Shown here: positions 8,713 through 21,600 of the stretch, piece after piece
How the letters are laid out: the number at the start of each line of letters is the position of its first letter
How positions within the stretch are numbered: position 1 is the stretch's first letter
Source of the DNA: Bathynomus jamesi
Taxonomy: Eukaryota > Arthropoda > Malacostraca > Isopoda > Cirolanidae
Assembly: GCA_023014485.1 (NCBI GenBank)
Contig: JAJOZX010009074.1
Location: forward strand, 1-64,000
Reading direction: 5' to 3'
DNA length: 64,000 nt
Translations under genes and position numbers: made by a program
Notes under the pieces: generated by a model
The model's database searches: none
Told to the model about the DNA's origin: nothing
The model's input: the letters and a program-made list of their open reading frames with translations, nothing else

Positions 8713-8999
8713 TATATTATATTTTTTACTTACAAATTATTAGTATTGTTTGTTAACATAATTGTTAACTTATTTTATAATAAAGAAATTATATCCTAAT
8801 TATATTTTAAAAAGAACATTCGGTTTCAACGTTAAGCTGTGGTCTAAGGCGGCGTGGCATAAATAAATACTAAAATAAAATTAAATGTTAAAAATCTTTA
8901 TTCATACGTTATTAAAAGTTAAAAATCTTTATTAATAAAACAGGATAGAAGCATATGAAAGTCAAGGTAAACTATAGTTGTAAATTATAGTTAGGTTAT
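8713..8999. other. AT-rich spacer, no gene seen
   Basis: AT-rich sequence with no supported coding frame. A short block near 8830-8870 (TTAAGCTGTGGTCTAAGG and GCATAAATAAA) resembles one at 10621-10655 and the tail of the dimeric SINE. The right end of the Polinton probably lies here or slightly earlier, but it cannot be placed because the left terminal repeat is outside the window. Confidence 0.4.
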
Positions 9000-9281
9000 A
9001 CGATGTTTTTCGGGCATACTACTGCCTCGGGTTAAATGATCCTGTTATTTTAAATCACGTATTTGAAAGAGTTAATCATTATTGCTACATAGAAAAAATC
9101 GTGCATTACGATGTTTTTCGGGTATACTACTGCCTCGGGTCAAATGGTCCTGTTATTTTAAATCACGTATTTGAAAGAGTTAATTATTATTGCTACATAG
9201 AAAAAATCGTGCATTACGATGTTTTTCGGGTATACTACTGCCTCGGGTCAAATGGTCCTGTTATTTTAAATCACGTATTTA
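9000..9281. repeat. 108-bp tandem repeat, about 2.6 copies
   Basis: The unit starting ACGATGTTTTTCGGG recurs at 9000, 9108 and 9216 with only a few substitutions; the third copy stops near 9281 and a degenerate remnant of the unit appears at 9505-9550. Both frames of short coding potential repeat with it, so no gene is called. Confidence 0.9.
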
Positions 9282-9291
9282 ACGACACATC

Positions 9292-9335
9292 GCGCTCATT
9301 CCATTGCTATATATGGCTCTAGGATCGGCCCTGAC
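9292..9335 (-). pseudogene. Scrap of Polinton polB
   Basis: This 44-bp stretch (GCGCTCATTCCATTGCTATA...) matches bases 981-1024 in polB with about 8 differences, in the same orientation. It is detached from any other polB sequence and directly joins the 108-bp repeat, so it is a relict of another Polinton copy or of a rearrangement. Confidence 0.55.
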
Positions 9336-9451
9336 GAGATGTATTTCGTAGGTTAGGTTAGGTCTCTTACATATAAAAGTCCATGTGGTAGAGTAAGCAA
9401 CGAACCCCATCGACGAGATGTATTTCTGAATCCATGTTAAACTGGAGGTCT

Positions 9452-9499
9452 AATTTACGAGCGAGTGCACGTATTATGTTCTTGTACCGGCGTAGGCGA
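9452..9499 (-). pseudogene. Inverted scrap of the Polinton small GG protein gene
   Basis: The sequence TTACGAGCGAGTGCACGTAT and its continuation to GCGTAGGCGAG is the reverse complement of 2353-2400 with one visible mismatch over 48 bp. Such closeness implies a recent origin, yet the orientation relative to the polB scrap at 9292 differs from the intact element. Confidence 0.7.
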
Positions 9500-9581
9500 G
9501 AAAGAGTTAATTAGTATTGCTACATAGAAAAATCGTGCATTATGATGTTTTTTCGATTATTATTTATTGAACAAAACTCTC

Positions 9582-9582
9582 G

Positions 9583-9629
<47 letters not shown>
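9582..9629. repeat. (TA)n microsatellite
   Basis: Pure TA dinucleotide run just before the dispersed repeat and SINE that follow. Confidence 0.95.
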
Positions 9630-9632
<3 letters not shown>

Positions 9633-9702
9633 AGAGTGGTCTGGAAGGAAGTTTACCAATGATTAAATTCTCTTTGCGAGTGACCCGTTGCCCGCGTCGG
9701 GC

Positions 9703-9989
9703 TAACCTTTGGTTAGCTTCCGCCCGAATTGTTCATTCTGACGAAGGTCAAGCTTTTCACTCCACCTTAGACCTACAGTTTAACGTGGATTCCGAACCAC
9801 GCCCCATCAGCAGCCCAGCGTCTTGACCACTAGGCCACCTAGGGTACCCATTTATCTACCAACCACTTTCTTTATTGTGTGGAAGGATGAACAGCTGGGT
9901 TTTGCTGCGCGCCGGCTGCCGTCGGGTCTCGAACCCTGGGCCGATGGATTCGTAGTCCGCGACGCTAACCACTACACCACCGAGGCGCC
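9703..9989 (-). mobile_element. Dimeric tRNA-derived SINE (family A), copy 1
   Basis: Read on the minus strand it begins GCGCCTCGGTGGTGTAGTGG, with an A-box-like TAGTGGTTAGCGTCGC and B-box GGTTCGAGACC, a spacer CAGCTGTTCATCCTTCC, then a second tRNA-like unit with TGGCCTAGTGGTCAAGACG and GGTTCGGAATCC, and a common tail ending GGAAGCTAACCAAAGGTTA. Two RNA polymerase III-type promoters in one unit mark it as a tRNA dimer. Three further copies occur at 34438, 44595 and 57296. Here it is inserted in a dispersed repeat (halves at 9672-9702 and 9990-10100). Confidence 0.85.
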
Positions 9990-10102
9990 TCATGAGGCTA
10001 GCATCAGAAAAAAAAACTATGGTATTTGTCATTACTTACTCGGACTATAGTGGATTTAATTATCCCAGAAGAGTTCCTTGTTCCATGCACGGTCTGTGTG
10101 TA

Positions 10103-10103
<1 letters not shown>
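9990..10103 (-). repeat. Dispersed repeat X, copy split by the SINE
   Basis: The minus strand matches the repeat at 44118-44230 and 63816-63920 (GACCGTGCATGGAACAAGGA, ACTATAGTCCGAATAAGTAA). Its continuation GCCCGACGTGGGCAACGGG is found on the other side of the SINE at 9672-9702, so the SINE interrupted an older copy. No coding sequence was recognised in it. Confidence 0.7.

Positions 10104-10161
<58 letters not shown>
10104..10161. repeat. (TA)n microsatellite
   Basis: TA dinucleotide run of about 56 bp following repeat X, then TGTGTG. Confidence 0.95.
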
Positions 10162-10163
<2 letters not shown>

Positions 10164-10664
10164 GTGTACGTTTTTCCCACTGTTATTCGTGACTTAAATA
10201 TTTATAATAAAAATCAAGTGTCTAAAAAAGTTATTTAATAAGCAGAATTTAATTGGATTCATTGTAGAAGTAATAACAATGGCAATATTAATATTTGGAG
10301 CAGTGGGTACTTATCAAGGGCTGTCTTTAAGAAAGGTCTCTCGCAAGCAGATTTTCTCCGAAACCAACCTCGCTATAGTGGACTGTGTTTTGGGGAAATC
10401 CAACTTTCTTCGTTTCTTTTAATTTCTTTTTTTCATTTTTCCTTCGCAGGAATGAGGCTCGTATGTTTCATAACTTTTCATCTCGTTTGGTGGGTTTCGA
10501 ATTGTATCGTAAATTATCGTATTTCGAATTGTATCGTAAATGATCATTTCGTTTCGTTATTCGTGAGGGCTCATCTACAATCATATATTGTGGTATTTTA
10601 TATGATTTGTGTACAGATGGGTTAAACTGTGGGTCTAAGTTACGCATAAATAAAACATTTTCAT

Positions 10665-10733
<69 letters not shown>

Positions 10734-11250
10734 AAGATATTTAAAAGACTGATATAATTATAGTAAACTTATGTCGAAATAGTTACCCATAAAATTAATT
10801 GTTTTCGGCTGAATTATGGATAACTATGTTATTTGTTTCGTTCATCTTCAAGTTGTATGAAGCTGGGTATCCCTTATAAACATAATGTGTTACTGAATAA
10901 CTATAAATATATATTGTGGTATTTTATATGGTTCATTAGTTTATTATATATACAAGTACAATTTAATAAATATTGCTATCTGGAATACATAGCGCTATCT
11001 GGTGTACATGACGCGATCTGGCAACTCAGCAACTGAATACATTGCGTGATCTGACAACTCAGCAACTGAATACATGGCGCTATCTGGCAATTCAGCCAGA
11101 ATAGAGGCTTATAAAAGACCGCGAAGTTGGTGAAAGACTCATTCCACCTCGGCTCCCAGCCGAGGAAGGACCTCTGGTCCTTCTCTTTCAGGCCCTTTGG
11201 TAAAACCCCTTAGTGGCCTCTTAGGTTAGGTAAACGAAAATAATATGCCT
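10162..11250. other. Non-coding stretch with short tandem units and a (TA)n run
   Basis: No gene seen. A (TA)n run lies at about 10667-10730. At 10978-11090 the phrase GATCTGGCAACTCAGCAACT followed by GAATACATGGCG is repeated two to three times. A TATA-like TTATAAAAGACC occurs at 11112 and a similar CCTATAAAACAACG at 11510; the flanks are loosely similar, so these could be promoters of a degraded repeat. Confidence 0.4.
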
Positions 11251-11689
11251 TGCTATCAAAGGCAACTACTCTCTCTCTCTCTCTCTCTCCTTCAGGTATC
11301 TCCCTCCTTCAGGTGTCTCTCTCTCTCCTGCATGTATACCTACTGCATGTGTACCTCCTGCATGTGTGCGTATGTGTGTGTGTACCTCCTGCATGTGTAC
11401 CTCTCCCCCCTTGGCTGATTAGACGTATATAATAATAATGTATACAATAATACTGCTAAAAAGAGGTATCTGACAACTCAAGCCATTTACGCCAACTGGC
11501 TGATTAGGAGCCTATAAAACAACGCCAACTCGGCTGAAGTCTTCATGTGCACTTTGCTCCTGCCAGGTGAACACCTCTCCTCCTTTCTCTCCTTTCTCTT
11601 GGGGGATAACGCCGCCTCCAAGCTTCATGCTGCACCTGCAGCATCCCTCCTTTGGGGTAAAAAAAATTTCTTTTTTCTTTTTTTTTGCA

Positions 11690-11795
11690 ACCCCCACCCC
11701 CTTTGCAACAACCCCTCCCCCTTTGCAACAACCCCACCCCATTTGCAACAACCCCGCCCCCCTTTTGCAACAACCCCACCCCCTTCGCAACATTA
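11690..11795. repeat. GC-rich minisatellite, about 20-bp unit
   Basis: Five imperfect copies of a unit like CCCCTTTGCAACAACCCCAC. Long open frames here on both strands are by-products of the repeat and low stop density, not genes. Confidence 0.85.
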
Positions 11796-12231
11796 CATAA
11801 TAACCTGCAACATTCTTGCACTCTCCCCTTTTGCGGCTATACTACTCTTGTATACTGATTTTGAGTTTATGTAGTAAAATATCACAAATGTATGCAACAT
11901 AACATGAATCCCGTTTAACCAGGATGTATGGGGCCTCCAAATCTGTCTAAGGCGAGGCCAATGGCCCACTGCCCCCCCCCCCCTCCTGGATCCGCCTATA
12001 TATCTGGGTTATGGATATGATTTTCTGTAAAGATCGAAGTGTTGCACTTTCATTCTTCTAAAATAATGTTGGGACGTTAGAGGGTCGTCATTAGAATTTA
12101 ATTTAAATGCATAAATTCATATCTAGGAGAAAAATGAACTTTTGTTTTAGCAGAACTGACTGCGTGTCTTGAAGTAGTTCAGATACTGTACACTACTGAA
12201 ATTAAGGTGTCGACTGAACAGTGCAAAAGAG

Positions 12232-12393
12232 ATGCGTAACCTCAGATTCACCTTGCTGAAAGTCACTAGCTGTTCGGTAGCAGTTCTAGCAACTTTCGTC
12301 TTCTTCCTCATGTGGATACCGAGAGGTGATTATACTGTTAGCTACGAACTGTTAAAAGCAACAATGCATCTTGGTGATCATTGGAATTTCAAG
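12232..12393 (+). CDS. Sulfotransferase exon 1: cytoplasmic tail, signal anchor, stem
   Basis: The ATG opens [20 protein letters not shown] and continues through a hydrophobic run to FVFFLMWIP, about 20 residues, preceded by positive charges. This is a typical Golgi type II signal anchor. The exon ends WNFK followed by the donor GTAAAG in phase 0, which matches the next exon's phase. I saw no clear TATA box just upstream. Confidence 0.7.
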
Positions 12394-12545
12394 GTAAAGT
12401 AAATGTTCCATATATTCTTCATTACATTCCTACCCATATTCAAGCATTGATACATATTACGGGCAAGTAATATACTGTACCATTCAAATTAACGTTTATA
12501 TCAGGTAAAGTTGGATAAATATGCATGAGTAATAGTATATAATGC

Positions 12546-12603
<58 letters not shown>

Positions 12604-15600
12604 AATTGTATCACGAAGACACTGCCACAGTACCTCCTAATTATCCAAATTTTTAAAATGCTGAACGTCAACTATCATCTAAACGTGAATAAATAAATGA
12701 AGATCACGGGTTTAGTACGATAAACGATAAATAGGCATTAAATATGAATCATTACTCAAATAGTGAAATAATTGAGGAACATATTAAAACTAAAATTTAC
12801 TATTTGAATTTGGAGAATGGATTTCAACAACGAGATTAACTGTATGGAGTATTATTTAATCTTATTAATTAAAAGAAAATTTCATCCTATCCTCTATTTT
12901 CTGCCGTCTTTTAATGCGCAACTGAGTACACGAGATAAGCGTACGCATGGTGTAAATGAACTCTGAAGCTATTCTCTTCATTATACATTTTCCTACTTTC
13001 CTATAAATCTTCTTTCACCACTACTTTCTGTCAGCAGTGGCTGGCGAAGGAGGGAGAAAGCTTTGTCTGTTTTATACTTTATTATCGCTACTATCCCCGT
13101 GTGAAAGCTTTACGCATCTCTAAATTTAAGCATGGTATAAGTTTTCAGTATTCTTTTTTCATTTCTAATTCTAACTTTTCAACTTCCTTCTTGGGCTAGC
13201 CTAGAGTGGATCTTAGGGTCTTTGTTAGCCCGCAACTCCGTAACTCTCTCCACCAGGGTTGCCGAAGTTGGTACAATTGTACCAAATCTGGTTCATTCGA
13301 CCCTATCTGGTACATTTGGTACAACCTTCCTAAAATTTGGTACAATTTGAACATTTTATTGAATGAAGTACTAATCACTTCGATTTTATACAGAAACGAA
13401 TATACCAGGCACTTAGGTGCATATCTTTCCTAATTTGCTTTTTAGATACAATTCAAATCTAGCGCCAATTGAAAATCGGATGCAAAACGTTTTCATACGT
13501 TTTAAAAAGCCTTGAGTCGTGACTCAGCGCTTGCGGCAGTTCATTGCCTGCAGTCATCACGTGAGTTAGAGTGAGGCACTAAAATCTGTTAGTGGCAGGC
13601 TTTATCATGTTGATCGTAGTGAAGAAGAGTATGAAGATGTAAATAAAGAATGGCGAGAACTAATCGTTTATGATATGCCACTTTCATCTGACAAGGTTAA
13701 GGAACCGGAAAAATTTTGGTATGCAGTGTCCATGGAAAAATGTTGTGACCAACCTCGATTCCCAGCTTTATCAAAATTAATGCTTAATCTAATGTCTTTG
13801 CCCCATTCATCTGCCGCTGCTGAGAGAATATTTTCCCAAGTAACAAACATCAAAACAAAAAATAGGTCTTGACTCAAAACACATACCCTCAATGGATTAC
13901 TTCACAGCAAAAATTTATTAGAAACTTGTGAATGTAAATCATGGCAGCCCTCTCAGAATCTGGTTGATAGTGTAACAAATAAGACATGGAAATGGCTCAG
14001 TTTTAATAAAGGTACGTTGTTTCTGTACATTTTAAATATTTGGTACAAGTTTATTAAAATTTGGTTCATTTTACTATCTTCATTTGGTACAATATGAAAA
14101 ACTTCAGTGGCAACCCTGCTCTCCAACACCCACCGCTTTGCTCAGTCAGCTAGCCATCGCCTTGCTGTTCAAACGTGTATATTTGGAGCTCTTACCTAAA
14201 TTGTTTTAATTGAAAGTATTTGGAGATTTTTATTCAGATTTTGTGTAATTATATATATATACTTTTTCCATCTGCAGTGAAACTTAATATTTTGAAGTAG
14301 GTTCATTTTGTGGAATAAATTTTACTTTATACTTCCCAGAAAAATACCGTTTACGAAATATTCATTTTATTTTTTGTTAGTTCGAAGTTACTCGTGATAT
14401 ATAAGTAAATAAACACGTAAACAGAAATAGTATTTATAAATTCTCTAAAAAATGTAAGGAGTTAAAGAAGGAAATTTTTAAGAATTTGATAAAAGAAATT
14501 AATTCTAAAGGTTTCAAGTACTGAAAATAATTTAAAGAGAAGTGAGCTTAATAATACCTCGAATTTATTAAATAAAATAAATGAGTGTTGAATTAGTTTA
14601 GGATAAAGTATAAAAAACTAAAGGGAAGGTAGTTGAAATTACTGGAGAAATTCTATCGGAGAGATAAAGGAACCGATAATAATTAAATTAGCGAGTTCAG
14701 TCCTTTCAGTTAAGTCCATCTTTTCTAATTTTGTATTGCAGTATATCGCTTCACTTAACAATCTATTATTTTCATACATTCTAGGCAATGTTCGACATAA
14801 ATTAACATGTTCTTCGACTTTTTTCTTAAAATTTTAATCAAATTACAATATTTGTATATAACAAAGCCTCGGTCCTGCTGTTAAAATTGTACCGATCATT
14901 TTACCCCCACAACATATGAAATTAAAAACGGATTAACTGATTTTACTTTTAAATTCTTGACTTCTTGTCAACGTTTTCTCTCATCAAAGATGTTTACACG
15001 CTTTTCTAGACCAGTTTTGTACGCTGATTCCAAATCTATTTTCGGGTTTCCTCTAGCACATCTAGTTATTGAAATATGACTGGTATTAATTTCAGCACAA
15101 TTTATCGTAAAAGTACAACTTTATTCATAAAAAGAAATGTACACCAACATAAAAACGTTGCAAGTACGATTTTCTTTGTAAACCTTGTCCGGATCGTCGC
15201 GGTACAACATCCAGCAGTAGTCTGCAAGCATACTTTCGTTTCAGAAACTTTGGTAGCGATTTTCCATTGACTGGATGTCTTGATGGAAGCGTTCCCCCTG
15301 TTCGTCACTCACCGCGCCAAAGTTTTCGAGAAAGAAATCTAGATGCGAATGTAAAAAATGTATTTTCAAGGACATGCGACAGCCCATTTCTTGATATGCA
15401 TCGAGCAGTTTCTGAACTCGATCTTTGTATGCGGGAGACTTGTGGTTACCCAAGAAGTTTCCACAAATCCATTTGAAAGCCTGCCATGGTTTTAGTTCTA
15501 AGGCATTGAGGCTTTCTTCAAAGCCTTCACCCTGCAGAACCTCCCTGGTTTGGGGCCCCACAAAGATTCCCTCCTTCAATTTCGCGGCACTGATGTTTGC

Positions 15601-18600
15601 AAATTTCTCAACAAGGTGTCGAAACCCTCTCGAATTCGCCTTATCCATCGCTTTCACAAAATTTTTCATTAAGCCGAGCTTAATGTGAAGAGGTGGCAGG
15701 ATAATCTTCTTTGGATCAACTAAAGGAACACACTGGACACTGCCCGTTCCTGGCTCGTATGTGCTTCTTTGATACCAGCCACGTCTGATCCGCGGTAGCA
15801 CGGCTGTCCCATGGGCATAGGAAACAACAGTTTTTCGTGAACCCTTCTTGCATGCCCATTAACATACCAATGACTTTGAGATCACCACAGATATTCCATT
15901 GATGATTGCTGTATTGGATTGCTTCGAGTAGTATATTCATGTTATCGTACGTCTCCTCTAATGAACGGAGTGGGTGATCGGAATGGACGGCTTTAAGTTC
16001 CCGTTATGTAGGAGAACCGCTTTCAAGCTTCGCTGTGAGGAGTCAATGAAGAGGCGCCACTCAGATGGTGTGTGTACCTGTGACAAGTTCTCGAAAAGTC
16101 CACTGCTATCATGGCAATAGCAGAGCGGACCGTCTACTGTAAAGAATGTCGCCAAATCATAGTGACACACTCGAACGTTCTTCTCAAGTAAGTGTTTCTG
16201 CTTTAGTCTCGAGGAGAGAAGTTCTGATTTCTCTTTGGAGAGGGCTAGGTCTCTAATATGGTCATTCAACTCATTTTGGGTAAGCCTCTCCGGCTCCGAT
16301 TGCTCTTCGTCACGTGTGTAGTCAAGATCGGCCGAAGGTCCCGCATCTTCGCCAATCGCACCTTCGTCGGATTCCCTTTCGTCTTCTAAAGAATCGAGCC
16401 CATGCTGTGGAGGTACCGGAATCGGCATCGTGACATCATGAGAGATCGGTCTGATCGCGGAGTCTACGTTCGGATAAACGATGTTATGCTTATTCTTCAT
16501 GGAAAATCCAGTTATGTTAACATTGCCAAAGTAACAATCGCCATGATGGTCTCTCAGCTCCCTCTATATCATGGGTATGGCGAACGGCATTGACTTTTTT
16601 CTTTGGTTCAACCAGTCACGTAATCCATTCGAACAAGCGGTACAGATAACAAAATAACCTGAAACCTCAAAAACCTCAAAAATGGCTTTCTCATGCTGGA
16701 TTTAGCTGAAAACGAGTCATCACACACGTTTCTAAGTTCTGTGACCTTTAGAAATTCAATTTCATGTTTCAGATTCACAATGATTAATCCGAAATGAACG
16801 ACTCTAAAAGCACGCCTGCCATCATGGACACTCGCGACTAGAGTTTATGCTTCATATGCAGTGATGGGCATCGATACATGAAAATCGCTAAAGCGATACC
16901 GATACATCGATACATGAAGAACGTCTTAGGCGATACCGATACGCCGATACTTTCTAGATGTCTTAAGCGATACCGATACCGATACATGTATCGCCGGTAC
17001 ATTTTTATAATTATTCATTTAATATGTAGGTATTAGATATTATTGTTCATACTAGTAATTTGTACGCACTGTAAGTAAAATCAACGACATTTTAATGGGT
17101 TTTATAGATGTAAATAAAAACAATTGCTTTATTTAATGAAAGTATGTTTAATTTTGTAGGATACATGACTGACTGAAAATATTACACTAACAATTAAAAG
17201 TAATTACTATTACCCTGTAATTAAATAAATATTTAATAATATTATTATTTATGTATATTCATAAATATAACTAAGTAGTGTCATATTATAACATCTATTT
17301 AAATATTTAAAAATTCTTATTAATGTATCGATGTATCGAAGTATCGATTTTTTTCGATACATTTAAGAAAATTGACCTTAGCGATATCGATAAATCGATA
17401 CTTTTGTCAAGTAGCTAAAGCGATACCGACACCGATACAAAAGTATCGATCGATACGTATCGGCGATACATGTATCTAGATACTGCCCATCACTGTTCAT
17501 ATGTCAGTCAGACGAAAGCTATGAACCGACTAAGAATCCTTCATCATCTGTGAAATTGAGAAACAAACCTGAAAGACTTTCAGCCTCTTATAAAGAAGTT
17601 ACGGATAACATCCAGGAACTTAAGGAATTAGGGGAGTTGCCTGACTTTGCAGTCGTAGATGACATTGGTGGCGGTGCTCAGAATGTAGTGCAGCTGATGA
17701 TGTCTAATCAAGTAGTGTGGCACAAAAGTTGCAGGAATGCTGTCGACAATCAAAAAGTGCAGGAAAAAGCATCAAGGGCAAGAGTCAGTTAGCCCGGTGA
17801 AAACTCGCCGCATGAACAGTGGTGCCAGGTCCATCACACTGGCCTCACCCTCACCTCTACATTTTCGAGCGAACCAGTCGACACTCCATGCCTCTTCTGT
17901 GACGAAGTGGGCAACAAGAAAGAGCTGAGGAAGGCCTCCACTCTTGGCTTGGATAAGAAAGTCAGTGATTGCGCTCGAGTGTTAGGTGACAAACGCCTGT
18001 TGGCTAAACTTTCTGCCGGTGACATGGTCGCTATTAATGCCGTCTATCATCGTGCGTGCCTGACTCGGCTCTACAGGAAAGCGGCGACGGTCTGATGTGA
18101 CACGACTGAGAGTCATGCGACTCAGGTGATCCGAACACATGTTCTCAACGAGTTACTTGACTTTATTGAAGATAATCGTGTTTCAGGGACGTCACTGGCA
18201 ATGGCTGACTTGACGGCCCTCTATGACAAGCGCCTCGCCGCTCTCGGTTTTCCCTACATCAAATGCAATACAACACGCCTTCGAGAGGATATTGAACGCA
18301 TGATTCCTGACATCAAGGCGATACCAATGAATCGTTGCTGGTCTCTTGTTTTCGACGACGACCTAAGCAAAGCTGTAGTTGATATGGAAAAACAATACAT
18401 CAACTGAAGTCTCCATCCTCCACAAAGCAGCCAAGATCCTCCGGCGAGATTATTTCCACATGTAGCAGGCTTTCACAGGCTCCTTCTCAACCTCATGTGA
18501 AGCTGAATCCATCCCGCCCACGTTGATATCATTCTTGCACATGCTTCTTGATAAACCAGGTATCGATGAGCCGGCTCCTGATTCTGAGAAGTCCAAGGTT

Positions 18601-21600
18601 GCAACATCCATCGGGCTGCAGATCATCTTCAACTCTGTTGGACGCAGATCCAAGAAACCTGGTAGTGTTCCTCGTCACATCAAGGAGAGGGAAACACCAG
18701 CATCGCTGTATCTGTCTATGAAACTACATCTTCAAACTGGCTGTGAATCTCTAATCGATGCTATGCATCAACGAGGACTGCGCGTCTCGTACGACCGTTT
18801 GAGAATGTTGAGCACAGACATCGCGAATTCAGTCATCGGTCACTGGGAGCAGGTCGGTGTGGTAGTGCCACCTTAGACTGTCAAGGGCGTGTTCACCACA
18901 GGCTGTTTTGACAACATCGACCACAACCCTTCCTCTACGACGGCAAAATCAGCCCTCCATGGAACATGCATCAGTATTCAGCAGCACTTCTCTTCAGACA
19001 GCCAACAAGTCAGAATCTCGCCGACATCCTCAGTCCATTGTAGGGAAACTTAACACGAGCAGAGGAACTCTTATAAAGAAAATCTTTGACCAGTTCTTAA
19101 GACGGTTAATGCTAGCGATCAGTTAAATATAATTATTTTAAAAATTAGTGCATATATAAGGAATCAAATATAGTATAGTCGTGGACTTTAACTGATCAAA
19201 CGTAAATTTTAATACCTTAAGCAACGATGATGAAGGTAAATGTTTGATAGATTTTTCATGAGATAATTTCCTTTTCCAAAAAGTATTATAACCGACTCGC
19301 GTGATATATTTTAGGCTTAGTCATAATTACTAATGAAAACTGAGTTCAGAATGTAGACGTCGGAGAAAGTTAAGGTAATAGTGATCATAGCATAAAACAT
19401 TTTTAGTTAATGCTAAAATTCATAAATAAAAAAAAAATAATTTTAAGGTGCTTGATTTCAGGAGAAAAAATTTCAATGATTTTAGAGCTTCATTAAGTTT
19501 AATAAAGTGGGTGAACGGTTAACGAACGATAGATAACGTTCTTAGCATGAGAAATAATTTCAAGAATCTAGTCGTAATTCTGGACCTGGACACACGCTGT
19601 GTGCTTAGAAAAGTTAAAAGAGGCAATTTAAAGGCGCCGTCTAAATGGTGGAAGAGAGATATAGAAAAAGCAAATGGGGATATAAATGTAGTCAATTTAC
19701 ACAAAGCTTTAATAATTACAAAGGATTTACGCAGAGAGATTAAACGTTTACTTCGAAGTGTCAAGCGCGAATTTTAAATTCAATGAATACAAAGAAAACC
19801 CTAAAAAATATTTCGATTATGTTAGTAGCAGGAATCCTTTGATGGACAATAGTGGACCATTGGTTGACTCAAGCGATAACCTAATAACTAACAAATAACT
19901 ATGAAGAGGTAGCTGCAAACATAAATATGTCGGGATTTGGTGATATGAGGAGGAGATGTGACATGGGTGAAGTGAAAGCGGCGGCTCACAAGCTGAAAAA
20001 TGGAGAAGCAGCAGGTGTGGATGGAATATATGGGGAAATGGTTAGGTATGAGGGATTGAAAGAGTTGGAGTGGTTGTGGTGCAAATATAATAGTGTATGG
20101 GCAAATGGGAGTGTGTCTGAACAATGGAAGAAAGCAATACTTGTTCCATTGTATAAAATGGAAGGTGAAAGGAGTGAATGTAAGAATTGCAGAGGTAATA
20201 AGTCCATTGAGTGTGGTGGGTGAGGTGTATGGTTGAATGGTGATAGAAAGAGTTCTTGGTATTACGGAATGCTTGGTGAGTAATGAACAAGGAGGGTTCG
20301 GAGTGGGAAAGGTTATGTGAATCAAGTGTTCGCAGTGAAACAAGTGACTGAGATAGCATATGAAGAGGATTGTAAGGAATACACGGCGTTTATGGATCTT
20401 GAGAAAGCGTATGATAGAGTGAATAGATAAGCACTGTGGCAGGTGTATATATAGGGTTGGCGATAGACTCGTGTATGAGGTGAAGTGTCTCTATGATGGA
20501 AGTAGTGCATGTGTGAGAGTAAATAAAGAATTGAGTGACTGGTTTGATGTAAGTGTTGGTGTGCATTAAGTATGTGTAATAGGGCGGAGTGAAAAAACGT
20601 TTTTAGAATTCAGTTTTGTAGAGGCACCCAAAAGTTAGTCTGTGGTACCAATAAGAAATCTGTAACGTATTAACTACCTGCGACATCAACTTCACCGGCC
20701 CCAAGGAGGTCAAAGATTTTGCCTTTTATGTCCCCCAAAAAATTAAGGAAAAACTCAAATATTTAAGCATATCTTCCGTTGTGTAAATGCTAAGATCATT
20801 TTTGTTTCATTTGATTTGTCTACTTATGTTCTTTAACTTTTCCCTGATACACTTTTCTCCCATTCCTCAAAGAAATTTGAAAAATTTGGTATTTCATGAA
20901 AAATACTAACGAAAAATAGAAATTTTTATATCTTTCGTTGAGTTTCTCAACTTAGTTGATGTTTTAGCACCATTTTAAGGTTTCCATTTGTTTAGATTTT
21001 CATAGATTTAAATTATTTCATAATTATATTATTTAGGGTTTGTTATTTATACTATATTACATTATAATTTATATCTTTTTCAGATTATTTGATTGCTTTG
21101 ATAAATTTTTATACTGAATCTGATTCGATAAAAACATTTACGGTCACTAATATAGTCTAATTCTATTTCGACGCACAAAGCAAAATTAGGCATGGCTTCC
21201 ATGGCCGCGAATGAATCAGCAAAAAGGAACAGCTGAATCCAATCTTTCGACGACCAAAGGATCTCTCACTGATTTATTTGCCTTCGTCCGAAGATATACT
21301 TCAGTGTTTCCTTTATGTTAGACAGGAAAGAATTAGGTCAGGAGAAGCTAATCCAAAAATTTATGATGTTGCTACAGTCGTTGCCCAAAAAGTAAAGACT
21401 GTATTGGATCGTGCTTCTATTCCAACTAACTATCATAAGGCCATAACGCAGCGCATCCAAGGTTTGTGCGAAAAATATCAAAATGTCTTGAAACAATTCA
21501 AAGGGCGGAAAGACCAAGCATCCTGTCAAGCATTGCTTCACAAATTTAAACTTAACTCACTGAAACTCTTTGATATAGCTTCTTGTAAATGTGAAGACTT

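Noticed and set aside
9000..9281. CRISPR-like array
   Set aside because: Contiguous 108-bp tandem units without unique spacers, in a eukaryotic genome.
9340..9352. GGTTAGGTTAGG, resembling the arthropod telomere repeat
   Set aside because: Only two units; it is common as isolated words in such genomes and is not an array.
11512..11874. Several overlapping open frames on both strands at 11.5-11.9 kb
   Set aside because: They arise from a GC-rich minisatellite with few stops; products are low-complexity and unrelated to known proteins.
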